DNA of 64,000 bases, from the NCBI GenBank assembly GCA_008933995.1, contig WARS01004318.1:1881589-1945588 (forward strand), read 5' to 3'. The position numbers were made by a program, and so were the translations under genes. The notes beneath the pieces are model-generated. The model searched no databases. It saw nothing but the letters and a program-made list of their open reading frames with translations, and was not told the origin of the DNA. The stretch is from Datnioides undecimradiatus. Its lineage: Eukaryota; Chordata; Actinopteri; Lobotiformes; Datnioididae. Positions 17,701-27,851 of this stretch are shown here, in pieces; within the stretch, counting starts at the first letter, position 1, and every line of letters starts with the position of its first letter.

Positions 17701-20700
17701 AACAGATAGCTGTATTTTAGGCAAGGCAAGTTTATTTACATAGGACCATTTAGGAAAAAGGTAATTCAAAGTGCTACAGGTTACTAAAGATACACCAAAA
17801 AGAAATTACATTTAAAATAAAATAGATTACAATTAACGTGACCGGCGAGAATGGGAAAATCGCAATTAAAAACATTAGATTAAAAATACATTTAATTAAG
17901 CTGTGTTATAGGAACACTGTTGTGAAAAATGATTTTTTTGAGCTGATTTAAATGAGCTGACAGTCCAGACCTCAGTTACATAAAAGTAAGTATATAACTA
18001 TAATGAATTAATGCTAAAATAGATTGCTGATTGTTGGAACAGTTAGCTAAAACTAACAGGAACATGGTTGACTTCATTATCTAACCATGCTTAAATGGTT
18101 AAAGCAGATAGCTGTTTTTGGGAACCGTTAGCTAAAGCTAACGGGAACATGGTTGACTTCGTTAGCTAACTATAATATATAAATGTTTAACAGATAGTTA
18201 GTTGTTGGAACAGCTAGCTAAGGGGAAGATGGTAAAAATCATTAGCTAACAGTAATAGTTTAATGGTTTAATTACTTTCTGTTTGAGCAGTTAGCTAAAA
18301 AGAGTTCGGTACACACTAACACTAAGCTAAATGTAATAGACAAACTGCTGCAATTGCTAATGAAATGCTGGAACAGATTTTTAGTTAGCTAATGGGTATT
18401 AGCTGAAATTGCTATGGAGAGATGTTTAAAACAGATAGCTGTAACAGCTAAAACAGCTAAAGACAGTTGAAGTTAGCTAATGGTTAAATTGCTTGTTGTT
18501 GGAGCAGTTAGTGAAAAGTAATGTTAAACACCTGAAGTTAATAGTAATGGGTAATGGATGGATAATTAGTTAAAACAGATAGGACAGATAGAACAATTAG
18601 CAGGTAGATGGTTGAAGTTAGCTATAATATAATGCATGAATGCATTTTTTTTTAGAAGAAATGGGTTTTAAGAAAACAAGAAAAACAAAACAAAAATATG
18701 AAATGTATTAAACATAAAATGTTTGAGAAAAACTGTAAACTGAAATCCTGGAATATTGCAAGAAATAGACTGAAAATGAATGCTTTTTGACGCATTAATG
18801 CACCCAAGGGTTAAATATAATTATCTTACTTTTACCGTTGTATGTATTGTATGTTTCGGAACCTGAGAGGTGACAGTAGACCTAGATTAAGACAGGACAG
18901 CAGTTCCTATCTCTACACAGGGACACAATACCCAGCCTTATCTGCTGTATGCAGAGTTTTGTAGCTGCAGTCTGGTTTAACTTGAGCCCTGGACTACCTG
19001 GCTATTTCGGTGTCAGTTGATAAGGCTGTGAAAGGCCTTTTCAGAGCACAGGGCTCTGTTACTCTTACTTCTTACAAATGAACATTCATAGGTCCTGAGA
19101 ACAGATCCAAAGACTGTAACTCGATGCTTCACCCCACACTGGGGTTGTCGACAGAGCTAGGAAAGCCTCCTCCCAGTGTGTCTACTCAGTATTTACGTGT
19201 CCTTTTCTTGTTTCTGTTTCTTTCTCTTCCCTTTAAGTAAACATATGTGGCTGAAGGGTTTTTTGTGCTTTATCCTTTATTTCTCAAGAGAGTTGACTTT
19301 ATGTCGCAAGATGTGACAGTGCAGTTTGACTTGGCATCTCCCTGAATCAGTCATGCATGATACAGCAGTGGATGTTCGATAGCTGTGGCCCTGTGAGTTT
19401 ACTCAGGCTTACTCGTGTGATGTTAAGCCAGCTTAAGTGTGTAATTAAGCAGGTGTTTCTTTACAGAATGTCCGTGTACGGATGGTGAAAGGTGCAGGGC
19501 TGGCCCTGTCCTTTGGAAAGCTGCCTGGGTCCCTGTGCTCTAAATACATGCTGGTAGACGGGGAGAAAGTCATGTTTGGATCTTACAGGTGAGTCGGACA
19601 CAGCTTAAAAATTGGACTGTGCTTTGGATTTTAACCCCAAAACTTTGTGCATTAGGTTTTGTTTTGAGGATGTATTAATTTGTTGTATCTATTTTTCTTA
19701 AAATAGTTGGTTTACAAAATCAAAATACACAAATACATGGATAAATCATATATTATATTATAATAAATACATCAAAAGTCAAATGAAATGATAATAAGGC
19801 ATATAACATGATCTTCCTCACCAGACAAAGAATTCACTGGGTTCAATTCATAGGTGTTTCATTTTTTTTCTGTACAACTTGCAAAAACTTTTGTACCAAA
19901 AAGTTCCCCAACAAGTTGCATATATAAATATTTTACTGCCATACTTGGGCATGACAAGTTAAACAGTAATTATCATAAATTTGAAAACTAATTACAGCAC
20001 AATGTGACCTCAGAGACACTCTAAAACTCACTGGCCTGTTAAAACATGATAATAAATTGCCCAATCAAGTGTTTGTCCTCAAACTTATAGCAACCACTGT
20101 ATTCTGCTCATTCAAAGGGTTTAAACAGCAAATGATTTCAGGTTTGTGCAGCAAGATTTAATTTCTCTGTAACTGATATGCACAACAACACAATGAAGGA
20201 GTTTATTTGTGTTGCTGAAAGCACTGAAAAACCTGAACACTAATCTGTATTTCCACAAAAAGACATCACAGAGTAATTATCTGAAATCCACACAAGCATC
20301 ATCTAATGTTTGTAAAATGTTTTTACAGCAGGGTAACATGACAGCAGATCCACTTTAAGGCAATTGTAATAAAAGACAGAAATGCTGTTTAAAATAATGT
20401 GACAAATATAAGCAACTTATCCCAAAAAGCAGAAACTGTGATTAACCATAATGAGTCAGATAGAAAAAGAAATCAGATTGTAGATGTTGGGATGTCTTTT
20501 GTTTCTCTCCATCTTTGAGATGATGGTTCCCATGCAAGAGCTTTCATACAAACAGGTTCAAGTTGCATACAAATAACTTTTTCTGGCACACGCATAAAAT
20601 TGCACCTGGTTCAGGCTTTTTGTTAGAGTAATATCACCAAATTGGCTTTTCCTTGCCTTTTAGATGTCATTTGCATGCTTGTAACTTGACAAGTTACTTA

Positions 20701-23700
20701 GCTACTTATTATCATAAATAAATGGGCAAACTCTCTGCTTAGGAAGCTGTCTTTAAAAGAATTGGTCACTCTTAAAGTATAAAAATTACTTAACTTCATG
20801 CTCCAAACATTATATCTTGCTCCATTTTATTAGCTTTTAAACTGCAGTTTTATTATTATATTATTTGTTCCATTACGTATGTGAACCTAAAGCTGCAGTC
20901 TGTTTTCCACTCCCAGGTCCAAATGTTAAGAGGCTGGCACTCTTCAAATATGAAAACGTCTTTCAGGCCACAGCACAATAGAAAATTAACTTCAGATCAG
21001 CACACTGATGACTCCTTAAAGACTTTCTCGTGCATATTAAATGTGTGGAATGACTGGAATGCTTTTTGCAGCAGACTCTCCTTATCTAACGTTGGTTGTG
21101 CACATAAATCTTTTGTTGCAGATCAACTTGTTGCCTGGTATGATTACCGATTGAGGCGGACGTGAAAAATAAACCCTGTGAGATTATTGAGTGGAGGCAA
21201 AAAGCTTTTTATGACACCTGAGCGCTTATTCACAATGATTAACGACGTTCAGGGAAATAATTGCACCACCTACGTTTGTTAACCCTTTGGCATTGAATGT
21301 AAAAGATATTAGAGTGCAGGTTACAGCAGAAACATGTGTAAAAGTGTGAAATACAGGAAGGTATGATTTGTAACATGATGGCCCAACCTTTACTTGCTTA
21401 AGTTTGGTACTGAGTATATATATCTAGTCAGTAATAGAAGAAGTACTTAGATGATTAACTTAAGTAAAAGTAATAATACCACCATGTAAAATACTTTGTT
21501 TTAAAGTAAAGGCTTTGTACTGGTCAGGCAAATGTACTTTATATTAAAAATAAAGTATTCAATTAGATTAGATTTTGTGTAATAGATTATTATGACACAT
21601 GTATTAATGTAAAATCAAGATTTTTACTGTTGGCATTGGTTGAGGTGAAGCTCATTTGCTGCAGCAGATGATTATTTTCAGTATGGATTGATCTGCTGAT
21701 TATTATTTGATTGGTTTGTTTGGCTTGTAAACAATGTAGTGGAGTAAAAAAAAAAAGCAAAATCAAAATATAGTGAAATAGAAGTTGAGACACAATAATC
21801 GAATGAAATACGTCACATTTTCAGTTCAGTAGTTTAGTTCAGTGCTTGAGTAAATGTACGAAACAGGAAACAGTCTGACAGTTTAACCCTTTAACACATG
21901 AGCCTGTCCTGTAGGTGCCTTTGCCCATTTTTCTAGAATACCTGCAACGTTTGATACTTGGCAGTTATTTACAATTCACTGCATGTTGGGAGAGTGTGAT
22001 AACAGTTGAACAACTCTGTCTCTGTCTCATAATGTGTGAAAACAGGCCATAAAATGGAAACTTTCTCCACCTCTGTGTGTGCAGTGGGAACAAAGTGGGT
22101 ACTTCCTGGGCTTCTGGGACATTCACAAGTGAAATTACCATAATAACACCATTTTGGCTGTAATGTGCAACATCTCAGCTTTCAGAAACCATGACGTAAT
22201 TACTGTAATCCAAAGTGCGCAAATGTGTTGCCAGCGACACATTCGGAGTTATAGGGTTAAAGGTGTCTTGCAGAGTTTTTGACCACTATCAATCATTCAC
22301 TAAAAATTATTTAAAGTTCAAAGTTTGGTGACCAAACAGTCAAAAAGGATTCTCTGCCTATTTATTGTAGTGAAAACACAGAAATGTCTCTTTATTAACT
22401 GTAACACAGCGTTTAAAACCAGCATTCAAAGCTTTATTATGCTCAGAAGGAACTATTTCACCTCATACAGTAATTGTTTTTTATAGCTGTCCTGAAAGCC
22501 ACATTTGAAGAAGGCCTGAATGGTTGAAATGCAAAAATTGGTGATCATAAAATTTAAAGAAGTTGTTGCACATTCTCACCTGAAACTGACGAACACCCAA
22601 CCCAGACTCCGTGCGAAAATAAGCTGATTTACATGTTTTGGATACAAGGTGTGAAACAAGTTAAGCTCTTGTCTACAGTAACTTCAGTCTGAACACAGAT
22701 GACACATCATCCCACATGTCATGTTTCTTACCTGCAAGGGACTTTCATGAGCAAGTTCTGACACTTCTGATGAACCACGTTAGTGACCGCACTGGTGATG
22801 AAACCGCTTTCTGTTTGCTTCATGAAGATCGTGGTCGTGTGTTGAAAAACAAAACTGGGAGGGCTGATTTGGGCTGAGTGAAACCTGAAACACTGTGTTT
22901 TGACTCATTAAAACTGGAAGCTCAAGTCAAGAAATTTAGGTCTGTTTGACTTTTAGATCAAGTTTTTGAAGCTTTTAAGGAAAGGGGACAATCACCTTCT
23001 GTGGTTTATGGCTGCTTTATTATAAAAAATACATCAAAGAACTGTACATTTGGAGGTGTCATCAGGGAAACTACCATTTGTTCATTGGTTTTCATCTAAA
23101 AATACAAATGAAGTTTCAAAAACAGTTGAAAGTTTTTGCGTGTATATGCACATTTGTCTTCTTGCTAAGTGTTGCTAAGTTCTTTGCGTAAATGAAACTC
23201 TATAACATGTTTCATTTCATTACCATTGAACAGACTGGTTCTCGTTTTTATGCTAAAGTAAGCTAAATGGCTGATGTTTATAGTGTTAAAGATATCGTTT
23301 AAAACATATTTAAAAAAGGTGATTTTTCCACCATAGTTTTGGTTTAAATACCTCGTTTCTCCTCCAGCTTCACCTGGAGCTCCTCCCGGATGGACAGGAA
23401 CACGATCACCGTGATGTCGGGACAGACTGTGGACTTCTTTGACAATGACTTTAGGGAACTGTACGCCGCGTCTGAACAGGTGGATCTCTACAAAGAGTTC
23501 AACATCACCAAGCCGCCTTTACCAACACCCGTCACAAAGCCAAAGGTGGAGCCGATTCAGCCGCTACCCGTTTCCACGTCTCGCTTTCAAGTATCTGTCA
23601 ATGACTCCCGCCAGATTGACCTAAAGGTACCTGCGCATAAATACCACAATCCTAAGTACTCTTTAGTTTTTGGGAACAGTAGGGGCCTAACAGGGTCTCT

Positions 23701-24579
23701 CCAAGACCTACGAGCTCCGAGTGATGTGGTGTTAGGTGGACTGAACCAGAGGAACGGCGTGCAAAACAACATCTTTCACGGCAGCAAGGAAAGGCTTGAC
23801 CGAGTCACCCCACAGAGTCCTGTCTCACCTACAGAGGAGGAGGATGAAGATGGAAAAGGAGGTTTCAAGAAGAACCAGGCAGTCGGAGTGAAGAAACGCA
23901 GCTCCTTCAGACACTTCTTGAAAGGTAGAGGAGCCAATCATAGCACAGAGACTATAGAGGAAGGTGTGGTCACTCCTCAGAGCCCCACGCCACCTTGTAA
24001 ACTGCCGGAGACCAACGGCGTTGCAGGAAATGAAGTGGATGACTCGTTTGAGATCATTGACAAACCAGGTCCGCTGAAAAACAAACTCAAGAAGCCATCA
24101 AAGGTCATTCAGAGAAGTATGTCTCTGCAGACCATCAACACAGGAGACGAAGATGGTAAGAGCTCACACATTCTGTATTTAATTGATTGTTGTTTCATTT
24201 AACAATAACTGCAGTTAGTAATTAATATTAAGATTGTTGCTGGTGAACAGTGTCGAGCATTAAGCAGTTACAGAGCCAGATACTTGTTTCGGGAGCTGGT
24301 GGAGACCAAATATGGAGCTAAAAAGCAAAAAATGGGCAACTGTTTGCAAACACGGTCAACATCTAAACACAAAAGGTGTTTTGATATCAGTCTGTGCTCA
24401 TGAGTGTCCAAAAATAAATTAGTTATTGCAGATTAAGGAAGTGTTTACATGCATTAGTGTCATATTAATCCATTAACTTTGCTACTTATTTGCATTTTAA
24501 TTAATATGTTCTCTTTCCCCCCCCAACAGGATCTAAAAGCCGCCGGCGGCATCAAAAGAAAAACTGCATCCAGTCATGA
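11326..24579 (+). CDS. fam83f: FAM83F (DUF1669/SACK1 scaffold of casein kinase 1), complete gene, 5 exons, 533 aa
   Basis: Coding exons are 11326-11799, 16883-17050, 19467-19588, 23368-24155 and 24530-24579; phases 0,0,2,1 join cleanly. The N-terminal ~300 residues form the DUF1669 (SACK1) domain: MAESQL start, YWPQMSDTEVPSLDIGW, VYTHPPREPGPHIKEVVRR, YFLDMCARLQ, and KYMLVDGEKVMFGSYSFTWS, a PLD-like region without an intact HKD catalytic motif. FDNDF (279-283) matches the F-x-x-x-F motif that FAM83 proteins use to bind casein kinase 1. After that, only YHNPKYSLV resembles the mammalian tail; the rest is low-complexity and acidic/basic. The protein ends KKNCIQS, a CaaX box preceded by basic residues; human FAM83F also ends in a CaaX-like CVIS. 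Orientation and position after grap2 match mammals. Family role: anchoring CK1 isoforms at membranes. Confidence 0.95.
15284..15307 (+). repeat. (ATGA)n microsatellite
   Basis: Six tetranucleotide units. Confidence 0.95.
15330..15570 (+). repeat. Eroded interspersed repeat (attcatcctgaggacaacatgaa type)
   Basis: Phrases such as attcatcctgaggacaacat, ggattcatcctctgggagca and gatatgttagtctagaccaa occur in the order seen in a large dispersed teleost repeat. A related tail is at 46.03-46.16 kb (tcactctggaccaaagctct). Confidence 0.6.
16883..17050 (+). CDS. fam83f: fam83f coding exon 2
   Basis: Encodes residues 159-214: VVAIVMDHLTDLQILQDLLD, VYIVLEATGVPYFLDMC. Acceptor ttccccag, donor CGG|gtgagg, phase 0. 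Confidence 0.95.
17330..17660 (+). repeat. Diverged duplicate segment, copy A (fam83f intron 2)
   Basis: Shares ordered phrases with 20030-20340: gcctgttaaaacatgataa, tttgtcctgaaaatta, ccactccattctgctcattt, atccacacaagcatcatcca, gtttgtaaaatgtttttaca. Confidence 0.75.
17720..17910 (+). repeat. Interspersed repeat of the GGCAAGGCAAGTTTATTT type
   Basis: Starts aggcaaggcaagtttattta and continues with ggtaattcaaagtgctacag and an A-rich stretch, the order of a familiar teleost short interspersed element. Lies in fam83f intron 2. Confidence 0.7.
17980..18640 (+). repeat. Degenerate TTAGCTAA-rich tandem repeat field
   Basis: Irregular units of about 60-100 bp built on gttagctaaa, aacaggaacatggttgactt and taatggttaa. 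Two good copies of the ggaacatggttgacttc unit lie at about 18060 and 18143. Lies in fam83f intron 2. Confidence 0.8.
19467..19588 (+). CDS. fam83f: fam83f coding exon 3
   Basis: Encodes residues 215-255 with NVRVRMV, LCSKYMLVDGEKVMFGSY, the degenerate second PLD-like motif. Acceptor tttacag, donor AG|gtgagt, exit phase 2. Confidence 0.95.
20030..20340 (+). repeat. Diverged duplicate segment, copy B (fam83f intron 3)
   Basis: Counterpart of 17330-17660 in the same orientation. Either a local duplication about 2.7 kb apart or two insertions of one dispersed element. Confidence 0.75.
21420..21870 (-). repeat. Interspersed repeat of the ACTTAAGTAAAAGTA type
   Basis: taacttaagtaaaagtaata at about 21457, aaagtaaaggctttgtactg, and the end phrase gtgcttgagtaaatgtacga at about 21843. 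Same order as the copy at 10.6-11.1 kb. Confidence 0.7.
23368..24155 (+). CDS. fam83f: fam83f coding exon 4 (end of DUF1669 and variable tail)
   Basis: Encodes residues 255-517. It begins SFTWSSSRMDRN, contains the CK1-binding FDNDF and RELYAASEQVDLY, then a divergent tail with an acidic EEEDEDG patch and basic KKRSSFRHF. Donor GATG|gtaaga, exit phase 1. Confidence 0.93.
24530..24579 (+). CDS. fam83f: fam83f terminal exon 5 (polybasic CaaX tail)
   Basis: Encodes the last 16 residues, SKSRRRHQKKNCIQS preceded by a split Gly codon, and TGA. Acceptor ccccaacag after a C-rich tract. The terminal Cys-Ile-Gln-Ser fits a farnesylation box. Confidence 0.9.
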
Positions 24580-24915
24580 GCTGAGCAAACAAACTGTTGT
24601 TAATGCTGGAGGATCTCATGAGTAAACAACCTGCTGCTACCTGCTGAGTCACAGTATCACCCTCCTGTAACCAGGTGACAGGTGATTACTTTACATGACC
24701 TGAGTGCCGTCGGTGTCTCGGGCCTGTTAAACCTCCTCACTTTGGGGTGAAAGTCCTCTCTGTGCCAGGGGGGAGTGAACACAGATGAGATGTTGTAGTT
24801 TAACTAATCATGTGAGGAACCAGTCAATGCTGTAGCCAAAGTGTTGATGGAGGCGGATGTCATTGCCATCGTTTTGTTTTTCTATGTTTTTATATTAAAT
24901 TATTCTCCAGTGAAG
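24580..24915 (+). other. fam83f: fam83f 3' untranslated region
   Basis: Non-coding sequence between the stop and an ATTAAA at 24894-24899. The end is estimated from that signal and the T-rich stretch after it. Confidence 0.55.
24894..24899 (+). terminator. Polyadenylation signal ATTAAA for fam83f
   Basis: Common variant signal 315 bp after the fam83f stop, followed by a TG/T-rich stretch (tgttttttta) suitable for the downstream element. Confidence 0.5.
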
Positions 24916-26616
24916 CGTTGTTTTTTTATATTTTACATGTGTGCTTGAACCTGACGCCTGGGCTTTAACCCAGGTGGAGAGTGGGTGGATTGCGTCACGC
25001 CTGTGAGTTGACCTGGTTGCCGTAGTGACAGGGAAAAGTGATCAGTTTGCGCTGAGTGTCGCCTTACAAAAGGAACCTTGGTGACAGAATAAGTCTTGAT
25101 CGCGGTGCGTCGGACTACAGGCTGTGAATAATGTACACCGTGCTGAGTGGGGCACTTTTGGCAGCTGCTGCACGACTTCATGTTGGCACACAAGTCGGGA
25201 TTTTGGGTTTGTTCAGGTGAAACAAAAAAGATGCAAATAATCCAAATGTGGTATTAGGATTGGAATAGAAGAAAAACAGCAGACGTTTCTCAAATTAACT
25301 GACATTTAATCACATTTTGTGGTGATTAAGTGTCATGAAACACCAGTTTTATTGGTGGACAGTGTGATGCTGGCAGGTCCAACTGAGCACCTGAAGTTTG
25401 TTTACAGCCAGTGGGGTTGTTAATACTTTTAAGATGCTATAAAAGGGAATTAAAGGTCTGATTGTATAACTAAGGCTTAATATTAATAATCTTAACTCTT
25501 AACTTAATCTCATAATTAATGTTCACAGTCCGTAACGTCTGCATCGGCAGCGATGACAGGAACAGAAATGTCTCAGTTTCACAGTAAGAGCCTCTGAACA
25601 GGAGGAATTTACAACTTTAACGATTATTAACGATTATACACGTGCGTCGGGATGCATTCATTGACTTTGTGGACTGTCCTAATTTGTATCAAGTATTGTT
25701 TATTTTAAACAAGTATCAAAGTTTACAGTTCTGGTATCGTGACAACATGGGTGTGATGATACGAAGGCAGTAAGTAAATACAAATGAGGCACCGTGAACA
25801 AACATCTCCTCTAAGTCAAATATCTTCGCAGAGTTTGTTCATTTCATGAGATTTTAACATGAAACTCAGTGCAAATTGATCCTGCTGGCAAAGAAAAGCA
25901 GGTCTGTTGATGTTTAGGTGGAAAAATCAAGAGTCTCGGTTTGTTCGGCGACTAATAGCTGCAGAACCAGACAGGTTCACTGGTCTCCCTGCTGATAAAA
26001 GACTTTATGTGAGACTGAAGATGATTTAATGCTTCTTGTTTTTAGTAAAATGATTTGCAGACATGAGAGCGATGTCTTTTATTTCTGTAAAACACATCTG
26101 TGATTGTTGTTGAAAGGGCTTCATATGACGCATTATCCTACAAAATCCCAGATTAGACCCCAATATAGGAAACTTTACAATCCATTTACATCTGCTGTTC
26201 TGTGACTGACACAGAAAAACATTCATTTATCATAAAAAACACCAAATATTTCCTTACTTGGTGCTGAAGTCATTTTTCGCACTGATATATTGCATCAATA
26301 CGCCCCCATATCTGAAGAGAACATTGTGGGGAAGTGTTTAGTAATGTTGCTGTTACTGTTTTTTGTTAATCAGGAAACCACAACTCCCTATCACAGCATC
26401 ACACACCGTCACAAGACAGGAAAAGCCCCAGCACATCAGATATCGGCTTAATCTGATTACATAAACGCTAAGAATGACAAGATCTAAGGAGAGGATGTGA
26501 TGGAGGTGCTAAAGAAGGTTGAATGTCTTCAGTCCCACATGAAGGTTCGGGCAGGACTGATGATGCAGCACCATCTAGTGGAGACACAGCCACACAAACG
26601 CATTTAAGGTCAAAGG

Positions 26617-26622
26617 TTTATT
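26617..26622 (-). terminator. Possible distal polyadenylation signal AATAAA for cyth4
   Basis: Canonical signal on the minus strand. Use of this site would place the 27.2-27.5 kb repeat inside the cyth4 3' UTR. Confidence 0.3.
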
Positions 26623-27189
26623 TAGAAAGTAGTAGTTGGATCCATCAACCACCATAAAGTCATTAAATTATACATATGAAAACACTTTTTAATTAAAGAA
26701 TATTACAATATTACTTTTTAATTAAAGAAAATAAAGCTGTACAATTTCAAAATATTCTTAAGTTAATTTTAAATGTGACAGGACATTGTTTTTAGTTTTT
26801 ATTCACTTTATTTACAACAGTTTGGTTTGATTTGACGAGCTAGTGAAGTGTAATAACTGGTAAACCCACCCTTAATCCCATTTGCTACTGCTTTTTTAAA
26901 AAAAAAATTTAAATATACATTATAAACATTTTATTAGATTGCTCCAGTGAAAACACCCAGATCAGGTTTAACAAAGTGCTGCATCCCCCGACTGATTCAG
27001 TCAACAAGAGTTTCCTTTTAGCCTTTCCTGTTGATTTCTGATTCATGGTTTGTAACTGAGACATTGTGAAATAATGTACAGAGTACAGAGCTGCTGTTCG
27101 TAGCTACAGACGACCAGCAGCGTCGACGGACCACGCCACGAAACTTCCTACATGTGAGTAAAACAGTGGTCACTTGAAGTGTCTTAGGC

Positions 27190-27530
27190 ATTGTTTGTGT
27201 GTCTGTTTGTTTGTTTGTTTGTTTGGCATCTTTGTGATCACGTTTGCAACTTTTTGTGTTCATTTTGTGTCTGATTATACGCGTTTTGCTCCTCATCTCT
27301 ATTTGTTACACACGTGCTGGTGGTTGTTTTGTCCTTTTGTGGTTGGTTTTTGTCTGTTTATCGTGATTTTGCTTCTCTTTGGGATTATTTTGTGTCTCTT
27401 CCTGATAACCTTCTTTCTCTGTGGTCGTTTTGTGTCTCTCTGTGGTTGTTTTGTGTCTCTTCCTGATAACCTTCTGTCTCTGTGGTCGTTTTGTGCCTCT
27501 TACTGGTCCTCTGTGCATCTTTGCGATTTA
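27190..27530 (+). repeat. Degenerate GTCTCTTTGTGGTTGTTTT minisatellite
   Basis: Begins with (TGTT)n at 27204-27225. It then repeats ttttgtgtctcttcctgata + accttct + ctgtggtcg twice (about 27388 and 27450, roughly 61 bp apart) among shorter cognate units. Confidence 0.8.
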
Positions 27531-27708
27531 CTCTCAGAGGCTTCTGTTGTGCATGCAGATTGCAGAAGTAAGGCAGTGACTTCACACTGCAGCTAGGAAT
27601 AGCTCCTGACACTTTTTCACACTTGTTAGTTCCTAATACGTATATTTCTGTGAAATTAACTTCTGCTTGTATTGTTCCTTAAGAGCGACTGTCAGATAGT
27701 AACAGTGA

Positions 27709-27714
27709 TTTAAT
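27709..27714 (-). terminator. Possible proximal polyadenylation signal ATTAAA for cyth4
   Basis: ATTAAA on the minus strand, about 60 bp after the cyth4 TAG. A canonical AATAAA on the same strand at 26617-26622 would give a 3' UTR of about 1.15 kb instead. I cannot choose between them. Confidence 0.35.
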
Positions 27715-27772
27715 CCATAAAGGAACACGTCCAGGATCCAAAGTCAGATGCTGTCTCCATTGTTGCTCGGTC

Positions 27773-27851
27773 CTATGACGACGTGTTGCTAATCACTTTC
27801 CTCTTTCGTTGAGACACCAGGTCAGAGAAAGGGTTCTTGGTGATACTCGCA
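27773..27851 (-). CDS. cyth4: cyth4 terminal exon 13 (polybasic tail)
   Basis: Encodes [19 protein letters not shown] and ISNTSS, then TAG. The basic RKRK corresponds to the polybasic C-terminus that assists membrane binding in cytohesins. Confidence 0.93.

Larger units (their letters stand above)
17051..19466 (+). other. fam83f intron 2
   Basis: 2.4-kb GT-AG intron, largely occupied by the two repeats at 17.7-18.6 kb. No exon-like sequence was seen. Confidence 0.85.
19589..23367 (+). other. fam83f intron 3
   Basis: 3.8-kb GT-AG intron. Stretches at 17.3-17.7 kb (intron 2) and 20.0-20.4 kb share phrases (tgttaaaacatgataa, atccacacaagcatcatc, gtttgtaaaatgtttttac), so one intronic segment is a diverged duplicate of the other. 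A repeat copy is at 21.42-21.87 kb. Confidence 0.8.
24916..27708. other. fam83f-cyth4 convergent intergenic region
   Basis: About 2.8 kb between the two 3' ends. No gene was recognised. It includes an A-rich 26.66-26.93 kb stretch and the start of the 27.2-27.5 kb repeat, and part may be cyth4 3' UTR. Confidence 0.65.

Noticed and set aside
27174-27596. 140-codon hydrophobic open frame
   Set aside because: Translation of the GTCTCTTTGTGG minisatellite and (TGTT)n; no start context or splice sites.
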